Source of the DNA: Ilex aquifolium
Taxonomy: Eukaryota; Streptophyta; Magnoliopsida; Aquifoliales; Aquifoliaceae
Direction of reading: 5' to 3'
Length of the DNA stretch: 64,000 nucleotides
Assembly: GCA_951799425.1 (NCBI GenBank)
Contig: OX637407.1
Coordinates: forward strand, 24,667,191-24,731,190
Part shown: one piece after another, positions 1-9,367 of the stretch
How positions within the stretch are numbered: position 1 is the stretch's first letter
How the letters are laid out: each line of letters starts with the position of its first letter
Notes under the pieces: model-generated
Database searches by the model: none
Told to the model about the DNA's origin: nothing
What the model saw: only the letters and a program-made list of their open reading frames with translations
Program-made: the position numbers and the translations under genes

Positions 1-412
1 TAGAAGCAGAAAGGGAATGAAAACGCGAAAACCCTAGATTGCCGAAGAACTTTGAACAAGGCGCCTCATAAGCCGGGGGAAGAAAGAGAGAACATGAATA
101 GATGAGAGTTCAAAAAGCACAAAGTGGGAAAGACGAAGAGATTTTCCCTCTTTTATCTACATAACATTTAATTCGCGACAGACAGATGACAGGACACGCA
201 AAGGAGACCGTACCAACGGGCTGTCCCGCAGGAGACACGTGGGCGGTAACCGTCTCGTCACAGCCAGCAAAAGTTGACATACCACAACTCAGGTTAGAAC
301 CGACAATCAGGCACAACAGCCGCACAGGGAAATCAGGCCAAATCCAGAAAAGACAATTCTAACCCCATGTCACAGTTGACGTCATTCTCGTGACCTGGGG
401 CTGGGGGGCAAC
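1..412 (+). mobile_element. 3' internal end of a Ty3/gypsy (Tat-like) element, with PPT
   Basis: This stretch has no convincing coding frame. It ends in a purine-rich tract at about 396-412 (GGGG, CT, GGGGGG, then CAAC) directly before a TG that starts an LTR-like sequence. A run of G followed by CAA(A/C) before the LTR is also seen in the composite element at 2053-9362, read on its own strand. I infer that this is the untranslated 3' part of an element whose body lies left of the window. Confidence 0.55.
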
Positions 413-1157
413 TGATAAGGATGAGATTTTGGGCTTGGGCCGCCAATATCAAAGAGCCCAACAAGCCCAGGAAGCCATTACTCGCGCATTAGTCCATGAG
501 GAGCATCCACAGCCTTTCCACACCTATGGTAGAGTGGATCGAGCCCAAAGAGAAAGACCCAGCAATACCAGTGGATCTAAATTCCAGCCCAGCTCGGTCC
601 AGTTCAGCCATATGCCATCCAAAGAAGGAAGCTCAGCCCAATGCTTATCTTAAAGCTCATTCACCACGCCACGTGTCCTAGGGACAAGGAGACCATTCCT
701 GATATCCATAACAAACACGTACTCCCTGGTATAGAGAGTATTGGTGCGCACAACCATCCAGAGGTATCGGGCGTAGTGGCGCCGCACGGCAAAGACCGCT
801 GCAGGACGAATGAGGGCCCATAGAATCAACAGAAAGGGGAAAGGAGCCGCAGGAAACCCTAGAAGGTGTCACTCGTATAAATAGAATACTGTTCCATTAC
901 AATAAAGGATCATCTCTTTCCCTTGCTCCTCCAGGCTCTCAACTCACTTGAATATTGTAAAGGCCTTAAGCCAGCTACACCTTTGTAACCTCCATAAGAT
1001 TGAATAATACACCCCCAAGCAGCAAAAGACTCCATTACAGTGAACGTAACTTTAGTATATCGACTAAGGTGAACCACTTACACGTATTCTTGTCTTCCCC
1101 TCACTGTTCTATTCGTTTTATTGTCCTACGCCTTCACTCTGAGATAATTGGTCAACA
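413..1157 (+). repeat. 3' LTR of the Tat-like element at the left edge
   Basis: The sequence starts TGATAAGG directly after the purine tract and probably ends GGTCAACA, giving TG...CA ends. A TATA-like box (TATAAATAG) lies near 876 and an AATAAA polyadenylation-type signal near 901, as expected for the U3/R part of an LTR. The right boundary is a judgement from the CA dinucleotide. No second LTR is in the window, so neither the boundary nor the target duplication can be confirmed. Confidence 0.5.
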
Positions 1158-1524
1158 TTTTGAACTTGGGCCCTTATTTCTGAGAACCCATAAAAAAAAT
1201 ATAAAAAAATATTTTTTAAAAAAATCCATTTTAGACATAGAAAGAGTTGAATACCCTTTTATTATAAATAAGTTTCCTAATTTTTTTTTTAAAAAAAACC
1301 CCCTCCCCACACATATATATAAAAAAAAAAAAAATCAAAACCCATAATAAATCATCTCCATTTTTTCAGAGATATATTTCAAAATTTTTGAAAACTTTTA
1401 AAATTTGACAATTAAAATTAAGAAATTTTAATTTTAGTATTTTAAAAAAATACTAAAATCAAAGAATTTTAATTTTAGATTTAATTTGATCACGTATATA
1501 TGTGTGTAATATATATATATATAA

Positions 1525-1755
1525 AATACTACGAAGTTACACTATGAAGACTAGTTTCTTTTACTCTTATACCGTATTGATACACTTTAAATTTGTGTAA
1601 TTCTTAAACCCTAGTTTCTATTACTCCTATATTGTTTTGATACACTTTATTGATACACTTTAATTTCATAAATCCTTTAAAGTGTATCAATATAGTGTAT
1701 TAGTATAGTATACGAGTAATAGAAACTATGATTCAAAGTATAATTTTGTAGTATT
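1525..1755. mobile_element. Small foldback (MITE-like) element
   Basis: The two halves are imperfect reverse complements. ATACTACGAAGTTACACTATGAA on the left mirrors a block ending TTTGTAGTAT on the right. Further inward, AGTTTCTATTACTC mirrors GAGTAATAGAAACT and TTGATACACTTTAA mirrors TTAAAGTGTATCAA. It sits between TA-rich runs, so a target duplication cannot be told from the repeats. The superfamily is not assigned. Confidence 0.6.
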
Positions 1756-2047
1756 ATATATATAGAGTAACGTGATCATTAAAACTTCACACCATAGTCT
1801 TAGATAGATACTTTTGATGTGGACCGCTAGACCATGATATAATGTCCATTAATTCAAGATGCTAAATATTAAATATTAAAACTTACCAAATTTTGTTGTG
1901 AAGTAAAAAAGAAACTATAAAACTATATTAATTATTGTTTTTATCATATAAGGAAAGTAAATTAGTCCAATAATAAGATGATATCTTTTACAAAGAATGA
2001 AAAGAAAATATTAATTAGTCTGTCAAGATTTTCACATTAATAAAGAA

Positions 2048-2052
2048 GATTT
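2048..2052. repeat. Target site duplication GATTT (left copy)
   Basis: GATTT directly abuts LTR A here and recurs directly after LTR C at 9363-9367. A 5-bp duplication is the usual size for plant Ty3/gypsy integration. Confidence 0.75.
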
Positions 2053-2865
2053 TGATGATGCACAAAATCGTCTTCGTGCGAGATCAACAGTCACTAGAGT
2101 GATTAATGAGCAATCAATGGCAATTAGTGGCAAAACAGTAAATATAGGTCAACACTGGAGATTTATAGTGGTTCGGTCTCAGACGACCTACGTCCACTCT
2201 TCGAACGGCGACGGTGGCCTTGGGTGTTTTATTGATCAACGGTGGTACTCCGGAGAGTTTACAATGAATCTAGAGAGAGAGAGAGTAGAGAGCTTGCTGA
2301 GTGCAACTAGTGTAGTCTTTGTGTCTCAAGAGTCATCCTTTCCTTTATACAGTGAGGGCTTACATTATATAGGCTCACCAAGGCGGTGAGGCGGTGACGT
2401 GAGGGAGAAGTCTCCCGTCAATTGGTAAGTACCAACATGGTAGGAGTGAGCCTCTTTGGTAAGTAGAGTTATGGTAGGAGTAGACTTTTTTTGGAAGGTA
2501 GAATTACGGTAGGAGATCTTCTCAATCTTCATCCCGATGATTTCTCCCTTGTGCCCCTATTCTTTCGGAGGAGCACTCTTAGCTGGATTGGGCTTAATCC
2601 TCGTCTTGAGCTTGGACTTGTCTTGAGTTGGTGTGACTTGGACTTGGACTTGGACTGAAGTATTAAGGTGAAGAGGAGCAAAGAGGGGAGGAGAGGACCA
2701 AGGAGCGAGGCCATGGGCGGCGCCCACTTGGGACCTTGGTGTTGGCCTTGGCCAAATTCCTTTTATGCCCTCCGCAATCTGGACTATTCAACTCCGCACG
2801 GGATTTCTTTGGGCTTTCTCGGTTTATTTTTATTGGGCTCGGTCCAGTCAAATTTGGACTCGTCA
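2053..2865 (-). repeat. LTR A (diverged outer 3' LTR of the composite)
   Basis: It starts TGATGATGCACAAAA and ends GGACTCGTCA on the plus strand, the same ends as LTRs B and C. The middle is alignable (for example the shared TTTATAGTGGTTCGGTCTC block) but has many substitutions and indels and is 126 bp shorter. It lacks the four GGCGGCGCCC units and the six 20-bp TTCTAGAA units found in B and C. Confidence 0.8.
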
Positions 2866-3135
2866 TTTGCCCCCCATACTCTAAGCTTCTGACTTCTGTT
2901 GGAGGAAAAAGTTGTGGGCATGTACTCTGTCTTCATTGGAGTGAGTCTGAATTTTCTTGCTTCCCCCGGTATCTTTTCATTCTCGGGGATTCACTAAATT
3001 TTTTTTTGATATCAGATAAAAAATATATATAAAGAATATATATTTATAAATAATATGTATATGTAGAGATACATATTTATATATATAAATACATAGTCAC
3101 CATTTTTGATTTTTCAACTCTCTTTTCTTTTTTTT

Positions 3136-3480
3136 TTTTTGGCTGATTGGGCGCCGCCCACAATTTTTGACTTTTCAAAAAAAAAAAATTTTTTATTTTT
3201 TTTTCTTGGCTTTGCTGGGCGCCGCCTCCTCTCTCTTTTTTTTTTTTTTTTTTTCTTTCTATGGCTGCTTGGGCGCCGCCTTTTGCCTCTCAATTTCTTT
3301 TTTCTTTCCTTATCTTGGTTGGGCTGTTGGGCGTCGCCTTTGCACTCCTCTCTCTCAAAATTTTTTTTTTTTTCTTCTTGGTCTTGCTGGGCAGTGGGCG
3401 CCGCCTCTCTTGGTCTTTCAAATTTTTTTTTTTTTGTTGCCTCCTTGGGCACTGGCCTCTTTCTCACTTTTTTCATTGTC
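3136..3480. repeat. Minisatellite of about five 55-60 bp units
   Basis: Each unit has the order TGGGCGCCGCC (one copy GTCGCC), a CT-rich part, and a T-tract of 9-20 bases, preceded by a TTGG-CT(T)G lead-in. The GC core is the reverse complement of the GGCGGCGCCCA motif that recurs in LTRs B and C and in internal region 2. Confidence 0.75.
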
Positions 3481-3984
3481 TTGGGCGACGGTGGAGGCTG
3501 CTGTGTTTGGGGGATGTCATGCGTCTGAATATTGATCTGGGGACTCTATCTGCTCTTACGGTGGTGTCTTTCCCTCCTCTCCTCTCAAGAGGGCGAGGTT
3601 TGATGCCCCCAGTGCTTCTTGGTGAAGGTCCGATTGCCAAGTTACTTCACGGGAGATGGGTCCTGGTGGTGCCCCGCTCTTTTCGAGACTGAGACTTCTG
3701 TGCTAGCTTTTGTACTGCTATAGGAGTTGAGACTCCTGTGCGGTCTCCTATGGGGACTGTAACTCCATATACTGTCCTGCTACTAGTAGTGGCTCGGTTG
3801 CAGATGACCCGAGCTTCAACAGTGTGCCTGGAAAAAGTAATGTTATTTCAACATTAAAATATCTAACATGATTACCTGGAGAGAGGGGTAGACTATTTGT
3901 ATGAGAGCAACGTGAGAGCTGTGGATGTCCCGTGAGAGGGCCGCATGAGCTAAGACCGAGCATAGTCTCGGGAGATGATTGTCG

Positions 3985-4410
3985 TGGCAGGGGTGACTAC
4001 TTGCGCGAGAGCAGAGTCATAGAGGCCGAGCTACGTATAGTCTCGGAGATGGCTGTCGTGGCAGGGGTGACTACTTGCGCGAGAGCAGAGTCATAGAGGC
4101 CGAACTACGTATAGTCTCGGAGATGGACTTGCGCGAGAGCAGAGTCATAGAGGCCGAGCTACGTATAGTCTCAGAGATGGCTGCCGTGGCAGGGGTGACT
4201 ACTTGCGCGAGAGCAGAGTCATAGAGGCCGAGCTACGTATAGTCTCGGAGATGGCTGCCGTGGCAGGGGTGACTACTTGCGCGAGAGCAGAGTCATAGAG
4301 GCCGAGCTACGTATAGTCTCGGAGATGGCTGCCGTGGCAGGGGTGACTACTTGCGCGAGAGCAGAGTCATAGAAGCCGAGCTACGTATAGTCTCGGAAAT
4401 GGCTGCCGTA
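3985..4410. repeat. 74-bp tandem repeat, about six copies
   Basis: Units start TGGCAGGGGTGACTACTTGC and end GGAGATGGCTGCCG. Starts at 3985 and 4059 give a period of 74 bp. One copy, near 4130, is shortened. The same unit occurs in more diverged form in internal region 2 at about 6600-6830. Confidence 0.85.
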
Positions 4411-5060
4411 GCAGAGGCTCATTCCATTGATACGGAGATGAGGACGGCGCCAAACTGATGATGCACAAAAGTGTCTCCGTGCAAGATCAACAGTCAAGTA
4501 TACGAACGGGTGTAATTAATGAGTAGTAAATAGGCAATCAGTGACAGATCAATGACAAAGCAGTAAATAAGAGATCAACACAAGAGATTTATAGTGGTTC
4601 GGTCTCGGATGACCTACGTCCACTCTCTGGAATGGCAGCGGTGGCCGGTGTTCTTTATTGATGAATAAGGGTACTCCGGAGAGTTACAGTGCTTCTAGAA
4701 AGAGAGCAGTGTGTGTGAGGGTAAGTGTATGGATTTCAAGGTATGCCGAGGCTCTTAGATGTGTGTCCCTCATATGGAGAGGACTTACATTTATATAGGT
4801 TGAGAGAGGCGGTGAGGCGGTCACTATAATTTGGCAAGTACAGTTATGGTAGGACTCTACCATTTTGGAAGGTTCTATTTAGGTAGGACTCGATCTTCTC
4901 CACCTTCATCCCGGTATTCTCTCCCTCGTGCTCCTATTTAGTCGGAGGGGGTCCTGAGCTGGACTGGGCTCATCCTTGGTCTTGAGATTGGACCCGGAGT
5001 TCATTTGGCTCGCACCGAAGTGAAAAGAGACGAAGCAGGACGGACCAGGAGGTTTTGCAC

Positions 5061-5150
5061 TGGGCGGCGCCCAAGAGGGGCTAGGTGGGCGGCGCCCACT
5101 TGAGGCAAGGTGGGCGGCGCCCATTCGGGGCTTAGGTGGGCGGCGCCCAC
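5061..5150. repeat. Four units with a GGCGGCGCCC inverted repeat
   Basis: TGGGCGGCGCCCA (6-bp arms, 1-base centre) recurs every 25-26 bp, at about 5061, 5086, 5111 and 5137, inside the U3 of LTR B. The same array is in LTR C at about 9029-9118. The linkers vary while the inverted repeat does not. Confidence 0.85.
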
Positions 5151-5190
5151 TTTGGTCCTTGGTGTCCTGGAACTTGCCTCCTAGTGTTTT

Positions 5191-5310
5191 GGCATCCTTC
5201 TAGAAGCTTTGGCATCCTTCTAGATACTTTGGCATCCTTCTAGAAGCTTTGACATCCTTCTAGAAGCTTTGGCATTTTTCTAGATACTTTGGCATCCCTC
5301 TAGATGGGTT
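5191..5310. promoter_or_regulatory. Six 20-bp repeats with TTCnnGAA (heat-shock-element-like) cores in the LTR
   Basis: The unit GGCATCCTTCTAGAAGCTTT occurs six times in exact 20-bp register. Three copies are near perfect with TTCTAGAAGCTT, that is TTCnnGAAnnTT; two read TTCTAGATACTT and the last is degenerate. Alternating TTC/GAA spaced by two bases is the known core of heat shock elements. The position is the U3 of the LTR, about 400-500 bp upstream of the TATA-like box. A regulatory role is inference. Confidence 0.5.
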
Positions 5311-5669
5311 GACCCAGCCTTGATTTGAAACTTTCTTCGGGCTTTCTTGGTTCGTTTAAATTGGGCTTTGGCCCAGCGGAATTCGGACTCGTCATTTGCC
5401 CCCCATGCCCCGAGCCTTTGATTTTTTCGAAAGGCAAGGGTCGAGGGCATGTGTTCATCTCTGTTCGAGTGAAACGGGATTTTCCTTGTCATTCCCGACA
5501 TCCTTTGATCCTCGGGGACTCGCTGTTTAGGAATTTTGCTGAACTTCCCGGTACCGAAAAATATGTATATATATATTTTTCCTGTTCCTCTATAAATAGA
5601 GATTACTATTCCATTGTCTTCATTTTTACCCATCTCTTGAAACTTTTCCCAAAGGGTGTTCTTCCGAGT

Positions 5670-6020
5670 TTATTTCAAGAAGCTAAACCAACTTGGCTTC
5701 CTCAAGAAGCTTAGTTAGGCTTCCTCAAGAAGCTTTGTGAGGCTTCCTCTAGAAGCTTTGTAAGGCACTCCCGCTCTATTTAAGGAGCTCACTGTTCATA
5801 TTCCCATCTCCTCCATTTCTTCCTCTCATTTCTTCCTCTCATGCTTTGTGAGGCTTCTTCTAGAAGCTTTTTGTAAGACTTCTTCTAGAAGCTTTTTGTA
5901 AGGCTTCTTCTAGAAGCTTTGTAAGGCTTCCTCTAGAAGCTCCAAGGCACTCCCTCTCTATTTAAGGAGCTCACTGTTCATATTCCCATCTCCTCCATTT
6001 CTTCCTCTCATTTCTTTCAT
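5670..6020. repeat. TTCTAGAAGCTT clusters plus a duplicated block of about 75 bp
   Basis: About seven copies of (A)GGCTTCCTC(T)AGAAGCTTTGTA-type units lie here. They are interrupted by a direct duplication (about 5762-5830 and 5944-6017) that contains CTATTTAAGGAGCTCACTG and CT-rich sequence. The TTCnnGAA core is shared with the LTR repeats at 5191-5310. Confidence 0.7.
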
Positions 6021-8402
6021 TAGTTGAAAACATGAGGACTAGGGGCTCATTCATCCGTAAGGGTCTTCATGTTGAAGGCTCCCATGAGAGAGGCATGGTG
6101 GGCGGCGCCCATGAGGAAGGAGGGGTGAGCGGCGCCCATGTTGGCTTGGCAGGCGACGCCCATGTGGAGAGAGGAGTGGGCGGCGCCTTCTCATGTGCTG
6201 GTGGCTTGAGTGTTGCACTAGGCAGTTTTTGGGTGACACCAAGAGGTTGGCAGGGTGCCTTGAGCGACACCATAAGGCTGGGGTAGGCGCTTTTGGTGAT
6301 GCCAAGAGGTTGGTCTGGTGCCTTGAGTGACGCCATGAGGCTGGGGTAGGCGCCTTGGGTGACGCCAAGAGGTTGGCAGGGCGCCTTGAGTGACATCATG
6401 AGTCTTGCCCCCACTCCTCCGTTATGTGTGTCTTTGTACTATTGTCGGAGTTGGGACTCCAGTGTAGATGACTTAAGTTTCAAAAGTGTGCCTGGAAAAG
6501 ACAATGTTATCTCAACATTAAAATATCTAACATGATTACCTGGAGAGAGACAGACTGTTTGCATGAGAGCAAAGTCAGAGCTGTGGACGTCCCATGAGAG
6601 AGCCGCATGATCATAGGCCGAGCTACGTGTAGTCTCGGGAGATGGCTGCCTAAGCAGAGGCTTTCTTGGTGACTACGTGCACGAGAGCAGAGTCATAGAG
6701 GCCGACCTACGTGTAGTCTCGGGAGATGGCTGCCGTAGCAGAGGTGACGACTTGCGCGAGAGCAGAGTCATAGGGGCCGAGCTACGTATAGTCTCGGGAG
6801 ATGGCTGCCGTAGCAGAGGCTTACAAGGTGTGTCCCACACTCCTCTTTGGCTTTCTTCCTTTATATTTTTGGCTTTGAATGCCTATAGGTGGCAATTGTT
6901 TTGCCCTGCTTGTTTACAGATACGCTGAAGATCAGGGAGGTAATTAATGGTTAGGCAGCGGAGAGGCGGACACATGAGGCTGCTGAAGAGCAGTTAATGG
7001 TTTGTGCGGCAGGCACGAGAGGATGCCGCGTGAGGCTGCTGAAGAGCAGTTAATGGTTTGTGCGGCAGGCACGAGAGGATGCCGCGTAGCTTGCATGGCA
7101 GGCACGAGAGGATGCCGTGAAACTGTTAAGGCTCGAGCGGCAGGCACGAGAGGATGCCGCTGAGAAGTTAAGGCTAGCGCATGAAAGGGCTGCTCAACTT
7201 GAGGCTGACCTTTGAGTAGCACTTGAGAGAGTTACTAGGCCAGAGGCTCACTCCATAGAGATGGAGGAGATGATGCTGAGGAGCTGGGTGCCTGGTGGGC
7301 CCCTGTTGCTACTGGGTGCCTGGTGTGGGGCGCCTGAGATTGAGCGCCTGGTGTTGGGCACCTGCTGTTGGGTGCTTGGTGTGGGGCGCCTACTGCTAGG
7401 CGCCTGAGATTGGGCACCTGAGGCAGGACGCCTACTGCTGGACGTCTGAGAGTGGGTGCCTGCTGCTGAGTGCCTAGTGAGAGGGGGCGAGACCCCTCGT
7501 TGGCATCATGGGGCACCCAAGGTGGAGAGGGTGAGACCCCTTGTTGGCATTATGGAGGGCACCCCAGGTGGAGAGGGTGAGACCCCTCGTCTGGGCGACA
7601 TCATGGGAGGCGCCCAAGGTGGAGAGGGCGAGGCCCCTTGTTTAGGCACCATGGGGGCGCCCAAGGTAGAGAGGGCGAGACCCCTTGTCTGGCGGCATCA
7701 TGGGAGCGCTCAAGGTGGAGAAAGGGAGACCCTTCGTCTAGGCACCATGGGGGCGCCCAAGGTAGAGAGGGCGAGACCCCTCGTCGGCATCAACTGCTGA
7801 GGGAGCCTGGCGATGGTCGCCTTTTGTCTACCTTGTTGTTAGATCATGTTCAGACTTTTGTAAGCTGTCTGTAAATTTTAGGAAAGCACAACAATTCTGG
7901 ACACAATAATCTTCGCAGAAAATTATTTCATAAAATAATAAATAACAGAATAAATAATCTAAAACGATAAAGGATAGATGAGAGTCATTGACATTCTCTC
8001 TCGTCCTCCTACGCAGGTACATGAGGAGGGGGAACACTTGAGTTCCTTGTACGCTGAGGAGGGACAACTGGGCGAGGGGCACCCTGGTGTGGCCTTGGGG
8101 CGCTCTGGCGAGGCCTCCATGGCGAGGTGCTGCTTGGTGCCCTGAGTGATTAGGTTGTTGCTCCTCTCTTGTTGGGGTGAGTGGGGCTCTTCCCACAGGG
8201 TGAGGTGACGCCTCCTTGGAGCAGTTACATAGTCTGTAGGAGCTGTTGCCTGACGACAGGGGTCGCCGTAGCAGATGGCTCCGAGGGTGCGAGGGGAGGC
8301 AGAGTCTCCTCTTGGTGTGTCGGGTTATTGTCCCCCGGTTGTTGAATCATTGATCGGATAGTGATTGTCATGGAATAGCAAGGTGGTAGAACACTTAGTC
8401 GT

Positions 8403-8423
8403 TTCCCACAGACGGCGCCAAAC
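8403..8423 (-). other. Primer binding site of the composite element
   Basis: On the minus strand the LTR end CATCA is followed by GTT and then TGGCGCCGTCTGTGGGAA. The same 18 bases follow the LTR of the Tat-type element at 49928-49945. The complementary tRNA was not identified. Confidence 0.8.
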
Positions 8424-9362
8424 TGATGATGCACAAAAGTGTCTCCGTGCAAGATCAACAGTCAAGTATACGAACGGGTGTAATTAATGAGTAGTAAATA
8501 GGCAATCAGTGACAGATCAATGACAAAGCAGTAAATAAGAGATCAACACAAGAGATTTATAGTGGTTCGGTCTCGGATGACCTACGTCCACTCTCTGGAA
8601 TGGCAGCGGTGGCCGGTGTTCTTTATTGATGAATAAGGGTACTCCGGAGAGTTACAGTGCTTCTAGAAAGAGAGCAGTGTGTGTGAGGGTAAGTGTATGG
8701 ATTTCAAGGTATGCCGAGGCTCTTAGATGTGTGTCCCTCATATGGAGAGGACTTACATTTATATAGGTTGAGAGAGGCGGTGAGGCGGTCACTATAATTT
8801 GGCAAGTACAGTTATGGTAGGACTCTACCATTTTGGAAGGTTCTATTTAGGTAGGACTCGATCTTCTCCACCTTCATCCCGGTATTCTCTCCCTCGTGCT
8901 CCTATTTAGTCGGAGGGGGTCCTGAGCTGGACTGGGCTCATCCTTGGTCTTGAGATTGGACCCGGAGTTCATTTGGCTCGCACCGAAGTGAAAAGAGACG
9001 AAGCAGGACGGACCAGGAGGTTTTGCACTGGGCGGCGCCCAAGAGGGGCTAGGTGGGCGGCGCCCACTTGAGGCAAGGTGGGCGGCGCCCATTCGGGGCT
9101 TAGGTGGGCGGCGCCCACTTTGGTCCTTGGTGTCCTGGAACTTGCCTCCTAGTGTTTTGGCATCCTTCTAGAAGCTTTGGCATCCTTCTAGATACTTTGG
9201 CATCCTTCTAGAAGCTTTGACATCCTTCTAGAAGCTTTGGCATTTTTCTAGATACTTTGGCATCCCTCTAGATGGGTTGACCCAGCCTTGATTTGAAACT
9301 TTCTTCGGGCTTTCTTGGTTCGTTTAAATTGGGCTTTGGCCCAGCGGAATTCGGACTCGTCA
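8424..9362 (-). repeat. LTR C (outer 5' LTR of the composite)
   Basis: 939 bp, offset by 3968 bases from LTR B and, as far as I can read, the same sequence, including the GGCGGCGCCC array (about 9029-9118) and the six 20-bp repeats (9159-9278). It is followed at once by the GATTT target duplication (9363-9367) and then by unrelated AT-rich DNA. Confidence 0.85.
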
Positions 9363-9367
9363 GATTT

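Larger units (their letters stand above)
1158..2052. other. AT-rich spacer without genes
   Basis: No coding frame of interest. The stretch is rich in A/T runs, contains the foldback element at 1525-1755, and ends at the GATTT target duplication of the composite retrotransposon. Confidence 0.6.
2866..4455 (-). mobile_element. Internal region 1 of the composite (deleted, non-coding)
   Basis: On the minus strand it runs from a partial primer site (GTTTGGCGCCGTC, 4455-4443) to a purine tract (complement of TTTGCCCCCC at 2866). It is homologous to internal region 2 at both ends and around 3830-4420. It lacks the equivalent of about 7270-8410, as if joined across an internal deletion just beside the primer site. 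It contains two minisatellites (3136-3480 and 3985-4410). The long frames across 3106-3692 come from T/A runs and the GGGCGCC repeats and are not credible proteins. Confidence 0.75.
4456..5394 (-). repeat. LTR B (shared central LTR)
   Basis: 939 bp, TGATGATGCAC...GACTCGTCA on the plus strand (TGACGAG...CATCA on the element strand). No flanking 5-bp duplication is present (CAAAC on one side, TTTGC on the other), so it did not integrate on its own. On the element strand a TATA-like box (CTATATAAATG) lies near 4800-4790. It carries four units of about 25 bp with a TGGGCG-G-CGCCCA inverted repeat (5061-5150) and six exact 20-bp units (5191-5310). Confidence 0.85.
5395..8423 (-). mobile_element. 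Internal region 2 of the composite (non-coding, minisatellite-rich)
   Basis: On the minus strand it begins with a full primer site (GTT then TGGCGCCGTCTGTGGGAA, 8423-8403) and ends at a purine tract (complement of TTTGCCCCCC at 5395). Between them are successive repeat blocks: about 7450-7790 (GGCGCCCAAGG-TGGAGAGGG units), 7270-7470 (GGCGCCTG-type units), 6960-7160 (GCAGGCACGAGAGGATGCCG units), 6600-6830 (74-bp-type units), 6080-6420 (GGCGGCGCCCATG and TTGGCAGGGCGCCTTGAG units) and 5670-5945 (TTCTAGAAGCTT units). No Gag, protease or RT motif is visible. Confidence 0.75.
2053..9362 (-). mobile_element. Composite non-autonomous LTR retrotransposon (LTR-internal-LTR-internal-LTR)
   Basis: Read on the minus strand the order is LTR C (9362-8424), primer binding site, internal region 2 (8423-5395), purine tract, LTR B (5394-4456), a partial primer site, internal region 1 (4455-2866), purine tract, LTR A (2865-2053). 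The 5-bp direct repeat GATTT lies immediately outside, at 2048-2052 and 9363-9367. LTRs B and C are both 939 bp and I see no difference between them; LTR A is 813 bp and clearly diverged. No gag or pol domain is present in either internal region, so this is a LARD-type non-autonomous element. Its primer site TGGCGCCGTCTGTGGGAA matches the Tat-type element at 49928. Confidence 0.85.

Noticed and set aside
390-1347. Frames of 60-115 codons in and after the first LTR
   Set aside because: They overlap LTR sequence and A-rich repeats, with no recognisable motif and no consistent codon usage.
3106-3692. Overlapping frames of 107-143 codons on both strands
   Set aside because: They consist of phenylalanine/lysine runs from T/A tracts and repeats of the GGGCGCC minisatellite inside a non-coding retroelement; no domain or codon bias is visible.
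5191-5310. Regular 20-bp repeats as a possible CRISPR array
   Set aside because: Units are directly adjacent with no unique spacers, the sequence is an LTR, and the genome is a plant's.
7235-7874. Several 78-114 codon frames with repeated Ala-Pro-Lys-Val-Glu or Pro-Ala-Val-Gly patterns
   Set aside because: They mirror the GGCGCC minisatellites of the composite element and exist in overlapping frames on both strands.
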